A stretch of 6,931 bases of DNA from an uncultured Microbacterium sp. (GCA_947647645.1 CANSLE010000128.1:1-6931); one strand, 5' to 3'. Shown: positions 1 to 6,611, counted from the stretch's first letter. Notes: generated by a model not told the origin, from the sequence alone. A program made the numbers and translations.

Positions 1-797
1 CGGGGCCAATGGTGCACGACCTCGGCGTACGTGAAGCGGAGCACCGTGTATCCGTGTGCGATCAGTTCCCGATCGTGCCGCAGGTCGCGTCCGCGGTCGG
101 CCGCCGACGAATGGAAGGCGTAGCCGTCCAGCTGGACGATGAGCCGATCACCGATGAGGCCGACGACGCGGTGCCCGAGCACCAGCACCTGTGAGTGCAC
201 GGCCACCCCGATTCCACGGACCCGCGAGGTGAACATCGTCTCGATGCCCGAGTCGCTCAGGCCCGTGACGTCGCCGGCCAGCCGCCGCGCGGCGGGGGTG
301 CGCCAGCGGTAGCGCCGCAGTACCGCGAGCGGCACCCGCTCGATCCGCACGGCCGACTCCCATACGACGAGCGCGTCCTCGTGCGCCAGGCATCCGGCGA
401 TGTGCGCCAGCGCATCGGGCGCCGACTCGACGAGGCTGTGCGGGTGTGTCGGCACCATCGGCGCATCCCAGTGGATCACCGGGTCGCCGCTGTCGGCCCC
501 GGGCCGTGGCCGCTGCGCGTGAGCGCGGACGTGCAGGTGTGACCGGAGCGTCGAGCCCGGCGGCATCCACCATCCCCGGTGCTGCGCCGCCGAGACGCAC
601 GCCAGCCGCGCGCTGACCTCCGCAGCGCGAACCAGCGACGGCGGGGCCGTCGGTGTCGCCACCCAGTAGCGGCGCACGCGGCGCACTTCCCCGGCCGCGA
701 TGGCTGCCCTCAGCGTGGCAGGGCGGGTGCCGGCATCGAGCACCACCTGTCGGTGCACGATGCCGCCACCCGCCTCCACCAGCTCCCCGATCCCCAC
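1..797 (-). CDS. DUF559 domain nuclease-like protein, 3' end off the left edge
   Basis: The frame is open from the left edge to beyond the proposed start and gives 265 visible residues. The C-terminal part has the DUF559 pattern, a family related to the Vsr/PD-(D/E)XK nuclease fold: SGIE near residue 186, QLDGYAFH at 222-229, a charged RGRDLRHDREL at 235-245 and TVLRFTYAEV at 251-260. The N-terminal 80 residues, with GGIVHRQVVLDAG at 11-23 and basic residues around 39-43, resemble the small N-terminal domain often found before this nuclease part, like AbiEi-type winged helices. Only the last few residues should be missing. The start is uncertain: GTG at 797 places about 10 residues before the GGIV motif, usual for such proteins, but no strong ribosome binding site precedes it; TTG at 857 is another in-frame option. 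The cellular role of this family is unknown. It is separated from the sugar operon by 223 bases and is probably unrelated to it. Confidence 0.82.
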   Translation of the reverse strand, partial: MGIGELVEAGGGIVHRQVVLDAGTRPATLRAAIAAGEVRRVRRYWVATPTAPPSLVRAAEVSARLACVSAAQHRGWWMPPGSTLRSHLHVRAHAQRPRPGADSGDPVIHWDAPMVPTHPHSLVESAPDALAHIAGCLAHEDALVVWESAVRIERVPLAVLRRYRWRTPAARRLAGDVTGLSDSGIETMFTSRVRGIGVAVHSQVLVLGHRVVGLIGDRLIVQLDGYAFHSSAADRGRDLRHDRELIAHGYTVLRFTYAEVVHHWP

Positions 798-898
798 ACG
801 TCGAGCTTGGCAATGCCCGCGCGGCGAGGTTCGCAGAAGCCCTGCATGTGTGGACAACGTGCGTGTGGGGACAGCGGGGGAGGAACCTCCGGAACGGC

Positions 899-958
899 AA
901 CAGATGCGGACGGCGTGAACAGATGCGGATGCCGGGGCGCGTGGCATCCGCATCTGTT
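899..958 (-). terminator. Perfect 16-bp stem-loop after the sugar operon, with an extra arm copy
   Basis: Bases 918-933 (aacagatgcggatgcc) and 943-958 (ggcatccgcatctgtt) are perfect reverse complements around a 9-base loop. The stem begins 62 bases past the stop codon of the alpha-xylosidase, the place expected for an operon terminator. No T-rich tract follows on the minus strand, so it would be a tail-less hairpin, as is common in GC-rich actinobacteria, or a barrier protecting the mRNA end. Bases 899-910 repeat the outer 12 bases of the arm at 918-929, so the upstream arm in the RNA could pair with either downstream copy. The symmetry is seen directly; the terminator role is inferred. A protein-binding site controlling the downstream DUF559 gene is the alternative. 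Confidence 0.55.
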
Positions 959-976
959 GCGCTTGTCCGATTCTGT

Positions 977-1009
977 GACTGCGGCTGCTGCGACTGCGAC
1001 TGCGAACGC
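977..1009. repeat. Imperfect hexanucleotide repeat
   Basis: Between the alpha-xylosidase stop and the hairpin are units gactgc, ggctgc, a 3-base interruption (tgc), gactgc, gactgc and gaacgc. This is a short, low-complexity tract just outside the coding region. I see no function for it; slippage in GC-rich DNA is the simplest explanation. Confidence 0.5.
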
Positions 1010-1020
1010 GCCGGCGGCGG

Positions 1021-3255
1021 TCAGGCGGATGCCGCGTCGAGGTCGACCTGGAATGTCTCGCTGCGACCGTCCGGCGTGGTCACAACCACCTCGCGGGTGC
1101 CCGCGCCGCCGGCGAAGACCCGGAGCTCCAGACCCTCGAGGTAGTCGTAATCCGGTCGGTCCGTGCGCGCGCCCCAGGGCAGTACGGCGCCCGGCCGCAC
1201 ATAGAGCGGAAGCGAGTCGAACCCGTGCGTCTCGCGCCGCCACCGGCCCCCCGCCACGCGCTCGCCCGTGAGCAGCGACGTCCACGCGCCGTCGGGGAGG
1301 TAGAACTCCACGTCGCCGCTCGCCGACATGACGGGCGCGACCAGCAGCGACGGCCCCAGCATGTACTGGCGGTCGACGTAGGCGGCGGCCGGGTCGTCCG
1401 GGAACTCGAGCGCCATCGGCCGCAGCAGCGGGATGCCGGTGCGCGAGGCCTCGAGCCCCACCTGGTGCAGGTACGGCATGAGCCGCATCTTCAGATGCGT
1501 GAATCGGCGGGTCACCTCGACCGCCTCTTCGTCGAACGCCCACGGCACCCGGTACGAGTCGGAACCGTGGAAGCGCGAGTGGGAGCTGAGCAGCCCGAAC
1601 GCCGTCCACCGCTTGAACACCGCGGCATCCGGAGTGCCCTCGAAGCCGCCGATGTCATGGCTCCAGTAGGCGAAGCCGCTCATCGCGAGCGAGAGGCCGC
1701 CGCGGAGAGTCTCGGCCATCGACGTGAAGGTCGAGGTGGAGTCGCCGCCCCAGTGCACGGGCATGCTCTGGCCCCCGACCGTGGCCGAGCGGGCGAACAG
1801 CACCGCATCACCCTCGCCGCGGCTGTCGACCAGCACGTCGTGGACGGCCCGGTTGTAGAGCGCGGTGTAGAGGTTGTGCATGCGCCCCGGGTCACTGCCG
1901 TCGGCCCACACGACGTCGGTGGGGATGCGCTCGCCGAAGTCCGTCTTGACGCAGTCCACCCCCTGGGCGATCAGCGTTCGCAGCTTCTCCTGATACCAGG
2001 CGGTCGCGTCGGGATTCGTGAAGTCGACGAGCCCCATACCGGCCTGCCACAGGTCCCACTGCCAGATGGAGCCGTCCGGGCGGCGCACGAGGTACCCGGC
2101 ATCCGCCGCCTCCCGAAACAGCGGGGATCGCTGTGCGATGTAGGGGTTGATCCAGACGCACACCCGCAGCTCGCGCTCGTGCAGCCGCGCGAGCATGCCG
2201 TCGGGGTCGGGGAACACGCGCGGGTCCCACGCGAAGTCGCACCAGTTGAACTCGCGCATCCAGAAGCAGTCGAAGTGGAACACCGACACCGGCAGCTCCC
2301 GGGCCGTCATCTCGTCGATGAACGAGGTGATGGTCGCCTCGTCATAGGCCGTGGTGAAGCTCGTCGAGAGCCACAGACCGTACGACCACGCGGGTACCAC
2401 CGGCGGGCGGCCGGTCAGGGCCGTGTAGCGGCGCAGCACGTCGGCCGGCGTCGGCCCCGCGATGACGAAGTACTCCAGCACCTCGCCGGGCACCGAGAAC
2501 TGCACGCGCTCGACGGCCTCCGACCCGACCTCGAACGAGACGTGACCCGGGTCGTTGACGAGCACCCCGTAGCCGCGGTTGGTGAGGTAGAACGGCACGT
2601 TCTTGTACGCCTGCTCGCTCGAGGTGCCACCGTCCGCATTCCAGATGTCGACGGTCTGCCCGTTCTTCACCAGCGGGCCGAAGCGTTCGCCGAGGCCGTA
2701 GACGAGCTCGCCGACGCCGAGGTCGAGCTGCTCGTGGACGTAGGTGGGCGCCGGGCGCGTGCGTTCCCCGGCGCGGGCGTTGCCGACGATGCCGGTGTCG
2801 ACCTGCGCATCCTCGGCCACGCGCAGGTGGCCCTGCGACTTGTGGCCGCTGCCGGTGACCCGTCGCCCGTCGACCTCGAACGCCAGGCCCCAGGGTGCGC
2901 CGGCGCGGACGCGTGCGGTGAGGATGCCGGCGCGCACGACGCCCTCGGTCGCCGAGACCTCCACGGCATCCGCCGAGCCGCCTGCACCGGGCAGCGCGAA
3001 GCCGCCGTGCCACGCGCCGCCGGTGTGGTGGGCGATCCGCACCCGGATGACGCCTTCTGCGGGCGAGGACAGCGTCGTGGTCAGCACCGGCCGGTTGAGC
3101 ACGTCGCCGCGACGGGCGATGACGGCGGTGGGAGCCGTGACCATCAGCCCCTGCCCGTCGGGGGTGTCGGGGATCTGCCAGAGGTCGTACGCCTCCTGAG
3201 CGTAGAGGGCGGCGACTCCCGGTCGCAGCTGCCAGAACCCGTCGGTGAACTTCAT
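1021..3255 (-). CDS. yicI: GH31 alpha-xylosidase, YicI type
   Basis: This 744-residue cytoplasmic glycoside hydrolase should release alpha-linked xylose from the non-reducing end of xylosides such as isoprimeverose or xyloglucan fragments. It has no signal peptide. Similarity to E. coli YicI (772 aa, recalled from memory) runs from the first residues (MKFTDGFWQLRPG) to the C-terminal sandwich domain. An N-terminal beta domain covers about 1-270, the catalytic barrel about 280-600, and C-terminal beta domains follow. The nucleophile is D439 in VKTDFGERIPTDV and the acid/base is D505 in HWGGD, the same 66-residue spacing as D416/D482 in YicI. Residues linked to xylose preference are kept: C330-F331 in FHFDCFW, W368 in VWINPYI and K437. 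The ATG at 3255 shares its A with the TAA of the upstream permease gene, and AGGAG lies 10 bases before it, so translation is probably coupled. Last gene of the operon. The family is near certain; the exact natural substrate is inferred. Confidence 0.95.
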   Translation of the reverse strand: MKFTDGFWQLRPGVAALYAQEAYDLWQIPDTPDGQGLMVTAPTAVIARRGDVLNRPVLTTTLSSPAEGVIRVRIAHHTGGAWHGGFALPGAGGSADAVEVSATEGVVRAGILTARVRAGAPWGLAFEVDGRRVTGSGHKSQGHLRVAEDAQVDTGIVGNARAGERTRPAPTYVHEQLDLGVGELVYGLGERFGPLVKNGQTVDIWNADGGTSSEQAYKNVPFYLTNRGYGVLVNDPGHVSFEVGSEAVERVQFSVPGEVLEYFVIAGPTPADVLRRYTALTGRPPVVPAWSYGLWLSTSFTTAYDEATITSFIDEMTARELPVSVFHFDCFWMREFNWCDFAWDPRVFPDPDGMLARLHERELRVCVWINPYIAQRSPLFREAADAGYLVRRPDGSIWQWDLWQAGMGLVDFTNPDATAWYQEKLRTLIAQGVDCVKTDFGERIPTDVVWADGSDPGRMHNLYTALYNRAVHDVLVDSRGEGDAVLFARSATVGGQSMPVHWGGDSTSTFTSMAETLRGGLSLAMSGFAYWSHDIGGFEGTPDAAVFKRWTAFGLLSSHSRFHGSDSYRVPWAFDEEAVEVTRRFTHLKMRLMPYLHQVGLEASRTGIPLLRPMALEFPDDPAAAYVDRQYMLGPSLLVAPVMSASGDVEFYLPDGAWTSLLTGERVAGGRWRRETHGFDSLPLYVRPGAVLPWGARTDRPDYDYLEGLELRVFAGGAGTREVVVTTPDGRSETFQVDLDAASA

Positions 3256-4148
3256 TACTTGACTGCTCCTGCCGTGATGCCCCGCGTGAGGGTGCGTTGG
3301 AAGATGAGGAAGAAGATGAGCGTGGGGATGATGCCGAGGAGGGCCGATGCGCTCGTCGTCGTGACGTCCATGAGACGGTCGCCCTGCAGCACGCTGATCG
3401 CGACCGGCACGGTCTGGTTCGCGTTGGACGCGAGGAAGGTCAGCGGGATGAGGAACTCGTTCCACGTCCAGATGAAGAAGAAGATCAGCAGCACCGCCAG
3501 GGTCGGGCGGCTGATGGGGAACACGACGCGCCACAGGATCTTCCACTGTCCCGCTCCGTCGAGCGAGGCCGCTTCGAGCACCTCTTTGGGGAACGTGCCG
3601 TAGACGGCGGAGAGGAGATACGTGCCGAATGCCGCCTGCACGACGGTGAAGATGATGATCACCGACCAGATGTTGTCGTAGAGCCCCACCGACTTGAACA
3701 TGTAGTACAGCGGGTAGAGCAGTGCTTCCTGCGGCAGCAGGTTGGCGAGCAGGAACAGCAGCACGATCCAGGTGCGACCGCGGACGCGGCCGATGCCGAT
3801 GGCGAACGCGTTGAACATCGAGATCAGCACGGCGAGCACCGACACGACTCCCGAGATGAACAGCGAGTTCCAGACCTTCTCCGGGAAGTTCACGCGCTCC
3901 CAGAACGTGGTGATACCGGTGAAGTCGAGAGCGTGCGGCAGCGCCAGCGGTCCTGAGTTGGCGTAGTCGGTGGGGGATTTGAACGAGTTGACGAGCACGA
4001 GGTAGAACGGCGCGATCACCAGCAGGGCGCCGACGACGACGAGGGCGAGCATCAGCCAGTCGATTCCGCGTTTGGTGACCATGCCACCGCGTCCGCGCGG
4101 GGCGCGGCGAGGCTTCGTGGCAGTTGTGGGTACGGTGCCGGCAGACAT
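3255..4148 (-). CDS. Carbohydrate ABC transporter permease, MalG type (CUT1)
   Basis: Second membrane subunit of the sugar importer, 297 residues. About six hydrophobic segments are visible, near residues 30-54, 94-120, 125-150, 158-181, 207-230 and 264-283. The cytoplasmic EAA loop that docks on the ATPase is clear at 191-215: LEAASLDGAG, followed by WRVVFPISRP. The end, TRGITAGAVK, is typical of MalG-like proteins. The first 25 residues are basic and cytoplasmic. The ATG at 4148 overlaps the TGA of the first permease by one base (TGATG), and GGAAAGGG sits 10 bases upstream. An internal ATG at residue 23 is the alternative start, but the overlap favours the first one. Its stop in turn overlaps the start of the alpha-xylosidase. 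The substrate is inferred from that neighbour to be an alpha-xyloside oligosaccharide; the permease sequence alone does not show it. Confidence 0.94.
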   Translation of the reverse strand: MSAGTVPTTATKPRRAPRGRGGMVTKRGIDWLMLALVVVGALLVIAPFYLVLVNSFKSPTDYANSGPLALPHALDFTGITTFWERVNFPEKVWNSLFISGVVSVLAVLISMFNAFAIGIGRVRGRTWIVLLFLLANLLPQEALLYPLYYMFKSVGLYDNIWSVIIIFTVVQAAFGTYLLSAVYGTFPKEVLEAASLDGAGQWKILWRVVFPISRPTLAVLLIFFFIWTWNEFLIPLTFLASNANQTVPVAISVLQGDRLMDVTTTSASALLGIIPTLIFFLIFQRTLTRGITAGAVK

Positions 4149-5110
4149 CACAGTCCCGCCCTTTCCTTGCGTTCCAGGGAGTTCTGCACGCGGATGAAGA
4201 CGATCGACACGATGACGACGACGATCGTGAGCACCGTCGCGATCGTGGCCCCGTAGCCGACGTCGCGCTTGGTGAAGAACTCCTGATAGGCGTAGTACGA
4301 CGGCACGAGCGTCGCGCCGGCCGGCCCGCCCCGGGTGATGACGTACACCGGTCCGAAGACCTTGAGCGCCGCGATCGTGCAGGTGAGCGTGACCACGAAG
4401 ATCTCGGGACGGATGATGCTGACGGTGATCGACGTGAACCGCTGGTACCAGTTGGCGCCGTCCAGCTCCGCCGCCTCGTAGAGTTCCGGGTCGACGCGCT
4501 GCAGGGCGGCCATGAAGACGACGACGGGGTAGCCGATCTGCACCCACACGAGCACGACCATCAGCACGATGAGCGCCGACGGCATCTGCCCCAACCAGTC
4601 GACGGGGGCGATGCCGACCGCGCCGAGAACCTGGTTGAGCGCGCCATCCGGGCCCGGCCGCACGATCCACCCGATGACGATGCCCGCGACGGCCACCGGC
4701 AGGATCTGCGGCAGATAGTAGGTCGCGCGCAGGAAGCTGCCGACCTTGCCGCCGAACTTGCGACCAACGACATCGAACAGGAGCGCGGCGACGAGGAGGC
4801 CGACGATGGTGGGAACGACGACCATGGCGATCACCATCCACACCGAGTTGAGGAAGGAGGTCCAGAAGGCTTCGTCGCCCACGAGCTTGATCCAGTTGGC
4901 GGCGCCGATGAACTCGGGCGCGCGCACGCCTTTCCAACTGGTGAAGGTGAGGTACACGTTCCACACGAGCGGGACGATCACGATGACGAGCAGCAGGATG
5001 AAGCCCGGAAGCAGATACAGCCAGTAGGCCCCGCGGCCACGGCCGCGCTGGGGGATGGCGGGTTCTTCGATCGGGACGGAGGCGCGGCGGGCGCGCGTAG
5101 CGAGCGACAT
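4148..5110 (-). CDS. Carbohydrate ABC transporter permease, MalF/UgpA type (CUT1)
   Basis: First membrane subunit of the importer, 320 residues. A basic cytoplasmic leader of about 27 residues precedes the first hydrophobic segment (about 28-53, with YWLYLLPGFILL); further segments lie near 87-113, 133-150, 176-200, 229-255 and 285-307. The EAA loop is at 211-235, YEAAELDGANWYQRF ending in IIRP. The segment VYVITRGGPAGAT at 255-267 is characteristic of this permease type. The ATG at 5110 follows a strong hairpin by 19 bases and has only a weak GAAAG as ribosome binding site, which fits lower expression than the binding protein upstream. The stop overlaps the start of the second permease by one base, so the two membrane subunits should be made in equal amounts. 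Family assignment is firm; substrate is inferred from the operon. Confidence 0.94.
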   Translation of the reverse strand: MSLATRARRASVPIEEPAIPQRGRGRGAYWLYLLPGFILLLVIVIVPLVWNVYLTFTSWKGVRAPEFIGAANWIKLVGDEAFWTSFLNSVWMVIAMVVVPTIVGLLVAALLFDVVGRKFGGKVGSFLRATYYLPQILPVAVAGIVIGWIVRPGPDGALNQVLGAVGIAPVDWLGQMPSALIVLMVVLVWVQIGYPVVVFMAALQRVDPELYEAAELDGANWYQRFTSITVSIIRPEIFVVTLTCTIAALKVFGPVYVITRGGPAGATLVPSYYAYQEFFTKRDVGYGATIATVLTIVVVIVSIVFIRVQNSLERKERAGL

Positions 5111-5129
5111 GAGGGTGCTTTCGTTCCGT

Positions 5130-5162
5130 GGTGGGGGCGGCGCGGGCGGCGCCACCCCCACC
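5130..5162 (-). other. Intercistronic stem-loop between binding protein and permease
   Basis: Bases 5130-5143 and 5149-5162 form a 14-bp stem around a 5-base loop. On the plus strand one pair is a C/A mismatch (5138 with 5154), but in the minus-strand transcript it becomes a G-U wobble, so the RNA stem is unbroken. It lies 16 bases after the binding-protein stop and 19 bases before the permease start. No T-run follows it. Hairpins at this position in other sugar-importer operons protect the binding-protein mRNA or cause partial termination, giving more binding protein than permease. The fold is seen; the role is inferred. Confidence 0.6.
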
Positions 5163-5178
5163 GGAGGGGACAGGTGGC

Positions 5179-6495
5179 TCAGCGGTAGTCCGCGGTGCCC
5201 GCGTCGTAGGCCTTGCCGAGGTTCGCGTTCGTGGTCGCGGCATCCTGGGTGCCGGTGATGAGGCCCTGCAGCTGCTGGACGATCACGTCGTAGAAGCCCG
5301 GCGCGGGCCAGTCGGGGTAGAACGACAGGCCGTCCTGGGAGAGCACCCCGTTGAAGGCCGAGATGAGGTCCTTGCTCTTCGCGTCGGTGATGTCCTTCGG
5401 GTCCGCCGCGACGGGCAGGCCGCCGTTGTTGCCGATGATGGCCTGGATCTCGGGGCGCATCGTGATGTCGATGAACTTGTAGGCGAGGTCCTTGTTCTTG
5501 GCGTTCTTGGGCACGACCCAGAGGTTGCCGGAGGAGCCCAGCGACAGCGTCGAGCCGGGGAAGGCCTGCATCGTCCAGCCGAACGAGGTCGCCTGTTCGG
5601 TGAAGCGGCCGTACCACCACGACCCCGACACGAAGATCGGCGAGGTGCCGTTGATGAACGAGACGCCGGCATCCTCCGCCTTGATCGAGGAGACGTCCTT
5701 CGCGATGTAGCCCTTGGCGACATAGTCCTTCAGGGTCTGACTGGCGTACGTGGTCTGGGGGCCCTGCCAGTCGACCGGGCTCTTGTAGAGCTGGTAGTCG
5801 TTCACCCAGCCGCGGTCGGCCTTCGACAGTGCGAGTTGGTACCACAGCTGACCCAGCGGGTACTCCGCGCCGGCCTCGGCGAGCGGGGTGATGCCCTTCG
5901 CGACGAAGGCGTCGAGCACCTTCACGAACTCGTCGTAGGTCGTGGGGATCTGCAGGCCGGCCGCGGCGAAGGCGTCCTTGTTGTAGTAGACGCCGACGAA
6001 CTCGCCGTAGTTGGGCACGCCGTACCACTTGTCGCCGCCCATGACGCCCTTGTCGGTGTACTTCGCGGTCGTCTGCAGCGACGGGGCGAGCTTGTCGGCC
6101 CAGCCGTAGGTCGCCACCGCGTCGGAGATGTCGCTGATCAGGCCGGTCGAGGCGAGGAAGCCGGCGGTCGCATTGCCCTTGTTGAACTCCATCACGTCGG
6201 GGGCGGCGTCGGTGTCGAGCACCTGGCTCGCCGTCTTCTGGATCTGCTCGAACGACTTCTCCTCGAACTCGACCTTGGCGCCGGTCTCCTTCTCGAAGAC
6301 GGTGACCGCCTTGGCCCAGGCCTTGCCCATCGCACTGTCCGCACCCTCGTAGTGCCACAGCTTGAGGGTCTGGCCGTCGCCGCCACCGGAACCGGTGTCG
6401 CCTGTGGACGAGCAGGCGCTGATGGTGAGCGCGGCGGCGGCGGTGAGGAGGACGGCGGCGGTCAGCGACCGCGTCCGTCGGGTGAATCGTGCCAT
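5179..6495 (-). CDS. Sugar-binding lipoprotein of a CUT1 ABC transporter
   Basis: Extracellular solute-binding protein, 438 residues, family SBP_bac_1 (PF01547). The N-terminus is a lipoprotein signal: basic MARFTRRTR, a hydrophobic stretch, and the lipobox LTISAC with the lipid-anchored cysteine at 28, followed by a Ser/Gly/Asp linker to about residue 41. Mature-domain motifs include LKLWHYEG at 45-52, DVMEFNKGNATAGF at 100-113, WYGVPNYGEFVGVYYNKDAF at 157-176, TTYDEFVKVLDAF at 185-197, NGTSPIFVSGSWW at 282-294 and NLWVVPKNAKNKDLAYKFI at 324-342. The ATG at 6495 is fixed by the signal peptide and by AAAGGAG 8 bases upstream, although the frame stays open to 6735. It is the first gene of the operon after the LacI-type palindromes. 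It should deliver the sugar to the two permeases; an alpha-xyloside ligand is inferred from the alpha-xylosidase at the operon's end. Aromatic residues such as W48, W157, W293 and W294 could stack on sugar rings. Confidence 0.95.
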   Translation of the reverse strand: MARFTRRTRSLTAAVLLTAAAALTISACSSTGDTGSGGGDGQTLKLWHYEGADSAMGKAWAKAVTVFEKETGAKVEFEEKSFEQIQKTASQVLDTDAAPDVMEFNKGNATAGFLASTGLISDISDAVATYGWADKLAPSLQTTAKYTDKGVMGGDKWYGVPNYGEFVGVYYNKDAFAAAGLQIPTTYDEFVKVLDAFVAKGITPLAEAGAEYPLGQLWYQLALSKADRGWVNDYQLYKSPVDWQGPQTTYASQTLKDYVAKGYIAKDVSSIKAEDAGVSFINGTSPIFVSGSWWYGRFTEQATSFGWTMQAFPGSTLSLGSSGNLWVVPKNAKNKDLAYKFIDITMRPEIQAIIGNNGGLPVAADPKDITDAKSKDLISAFNGVLSQDGLSFYPDWPAPGFYDVIVQQLQGLITGTQDAATTNANLGKAYDAGTADYR

Positions 6496-6503
6496 CGTCG
6501 GCA

Positions 6504-6510
6504 CTCCTTT
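6504..6510 (-). promoter_or_regulatory. Strong ribosome binding site of the binding-protein gene
   Basis: AAAGGAG on the minus strand, 8 bases before the ATG at 6495. It is the best Shine-Dalgarno sequence in the operon and decides the start among several in-frame upstream possibilities. Its strength fits the need for excess binding protein. Confidence 0.8.
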
Positions 6511-6514
6511 CGGT

Positions 6515-6530
6515 GGGCCATCGTCGGCCC
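6515..6530 (-). other. Small leader hairpin before the ribosome binding site
   Basis: GGGCC at 6515-6519 pairs with GGCCC at 6526-6530 around a 6-base loop, ending 4 bases upstream of the AAAGGAG site. The loop carries an out-of-frame ATG that is part of a 12-base direct repeat of the true start region (see findings). The stem is only 5 bp, so a role in translation is uncertain. Confidence 0.35.
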
Positions 6531-6563
6531 GGTCTGTGGTTGCGGTGTTCAGTTGCGGGGGTG

Positions 6564-6577
6564 TCGAAGCGCTTCGA
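6564..6577. promoter_or_regulatory. LacI-family operator 1, perfect palindrome
   Basis: tcgaagcgcttcga is a perfect 14-bp palindrome with the central CG and the AAGC/GCTT half-sites typical of LacI/GalR-family operators. It lies 68 bases before the binding-protein start and just downstream of a LacI-family gene, so autogenous control of the locus is the natural reading. Binding by the adjacent regulator is inferred. Confidence 0.82.
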
Positions 6578-6588
6578 TGAAGAGCGAA

Positions 6589-6602
6589 CGAGAGCGCTTT
6601 CG
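6589..6602. promoter_or_regulatory. LacI-family operator 2, near-perfect palindrome
   Basis: cgagagcgctttcg shares the agcgct core with operator 1 and matches its own reverse complement in 6 of 7 base pairs. Its centre is 25 bp from the centre of operator 1. It begins 9 bases after the LacI-type stop codon. A dimer at each site, or one site being primary and the other auxiliary, are both possible. Confidence 0.68.
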
Positions 6603-6611
6603 GAGGGGGTA

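Noticed and set aside
879..890. A ggagg-aa-cctcc inverted repeat upstream of the DUF559 gene.
   Set aside because: A 5-bp stem with a 2-base loop cannot fold well, and such short repeats are frequent by chance in GC-rich DNA.
148..1609. Minus-strand open frames overlapping the DUF559 gene and the end of the alpha-xylosidase.
   Set aside because: They use a different frame from the genes with recognisable motifs and translate to Arg/Ala/Gly-rich sequence typical of shifted GC-rich codons.
2684..2694. A palindrome-like cgaagcgttcg resembling the operators.
   Set aside because: It is short, imperfect at the core and lies within the GLGERFG coding motif of the alpha-xylosidase, which explains it.
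1225..3603. A 792-codon open frame on the plus strand, antisense to the alpha-xylosidase and second permease.
   Set aside because: It is rich in Arg, His, Asp and Gly with no recognisable domain, and it lies exactly opposite a well-recognised enzyme; open antisense frames are expected in DNA this GC-rich.
6464..6521. A 19-codon upstream frame starting at the decoy ATG at 6521.
   Set aside because: No ribosome binding site precedes it and the frame overlaps the signal peptide; no evidence that it is translated.
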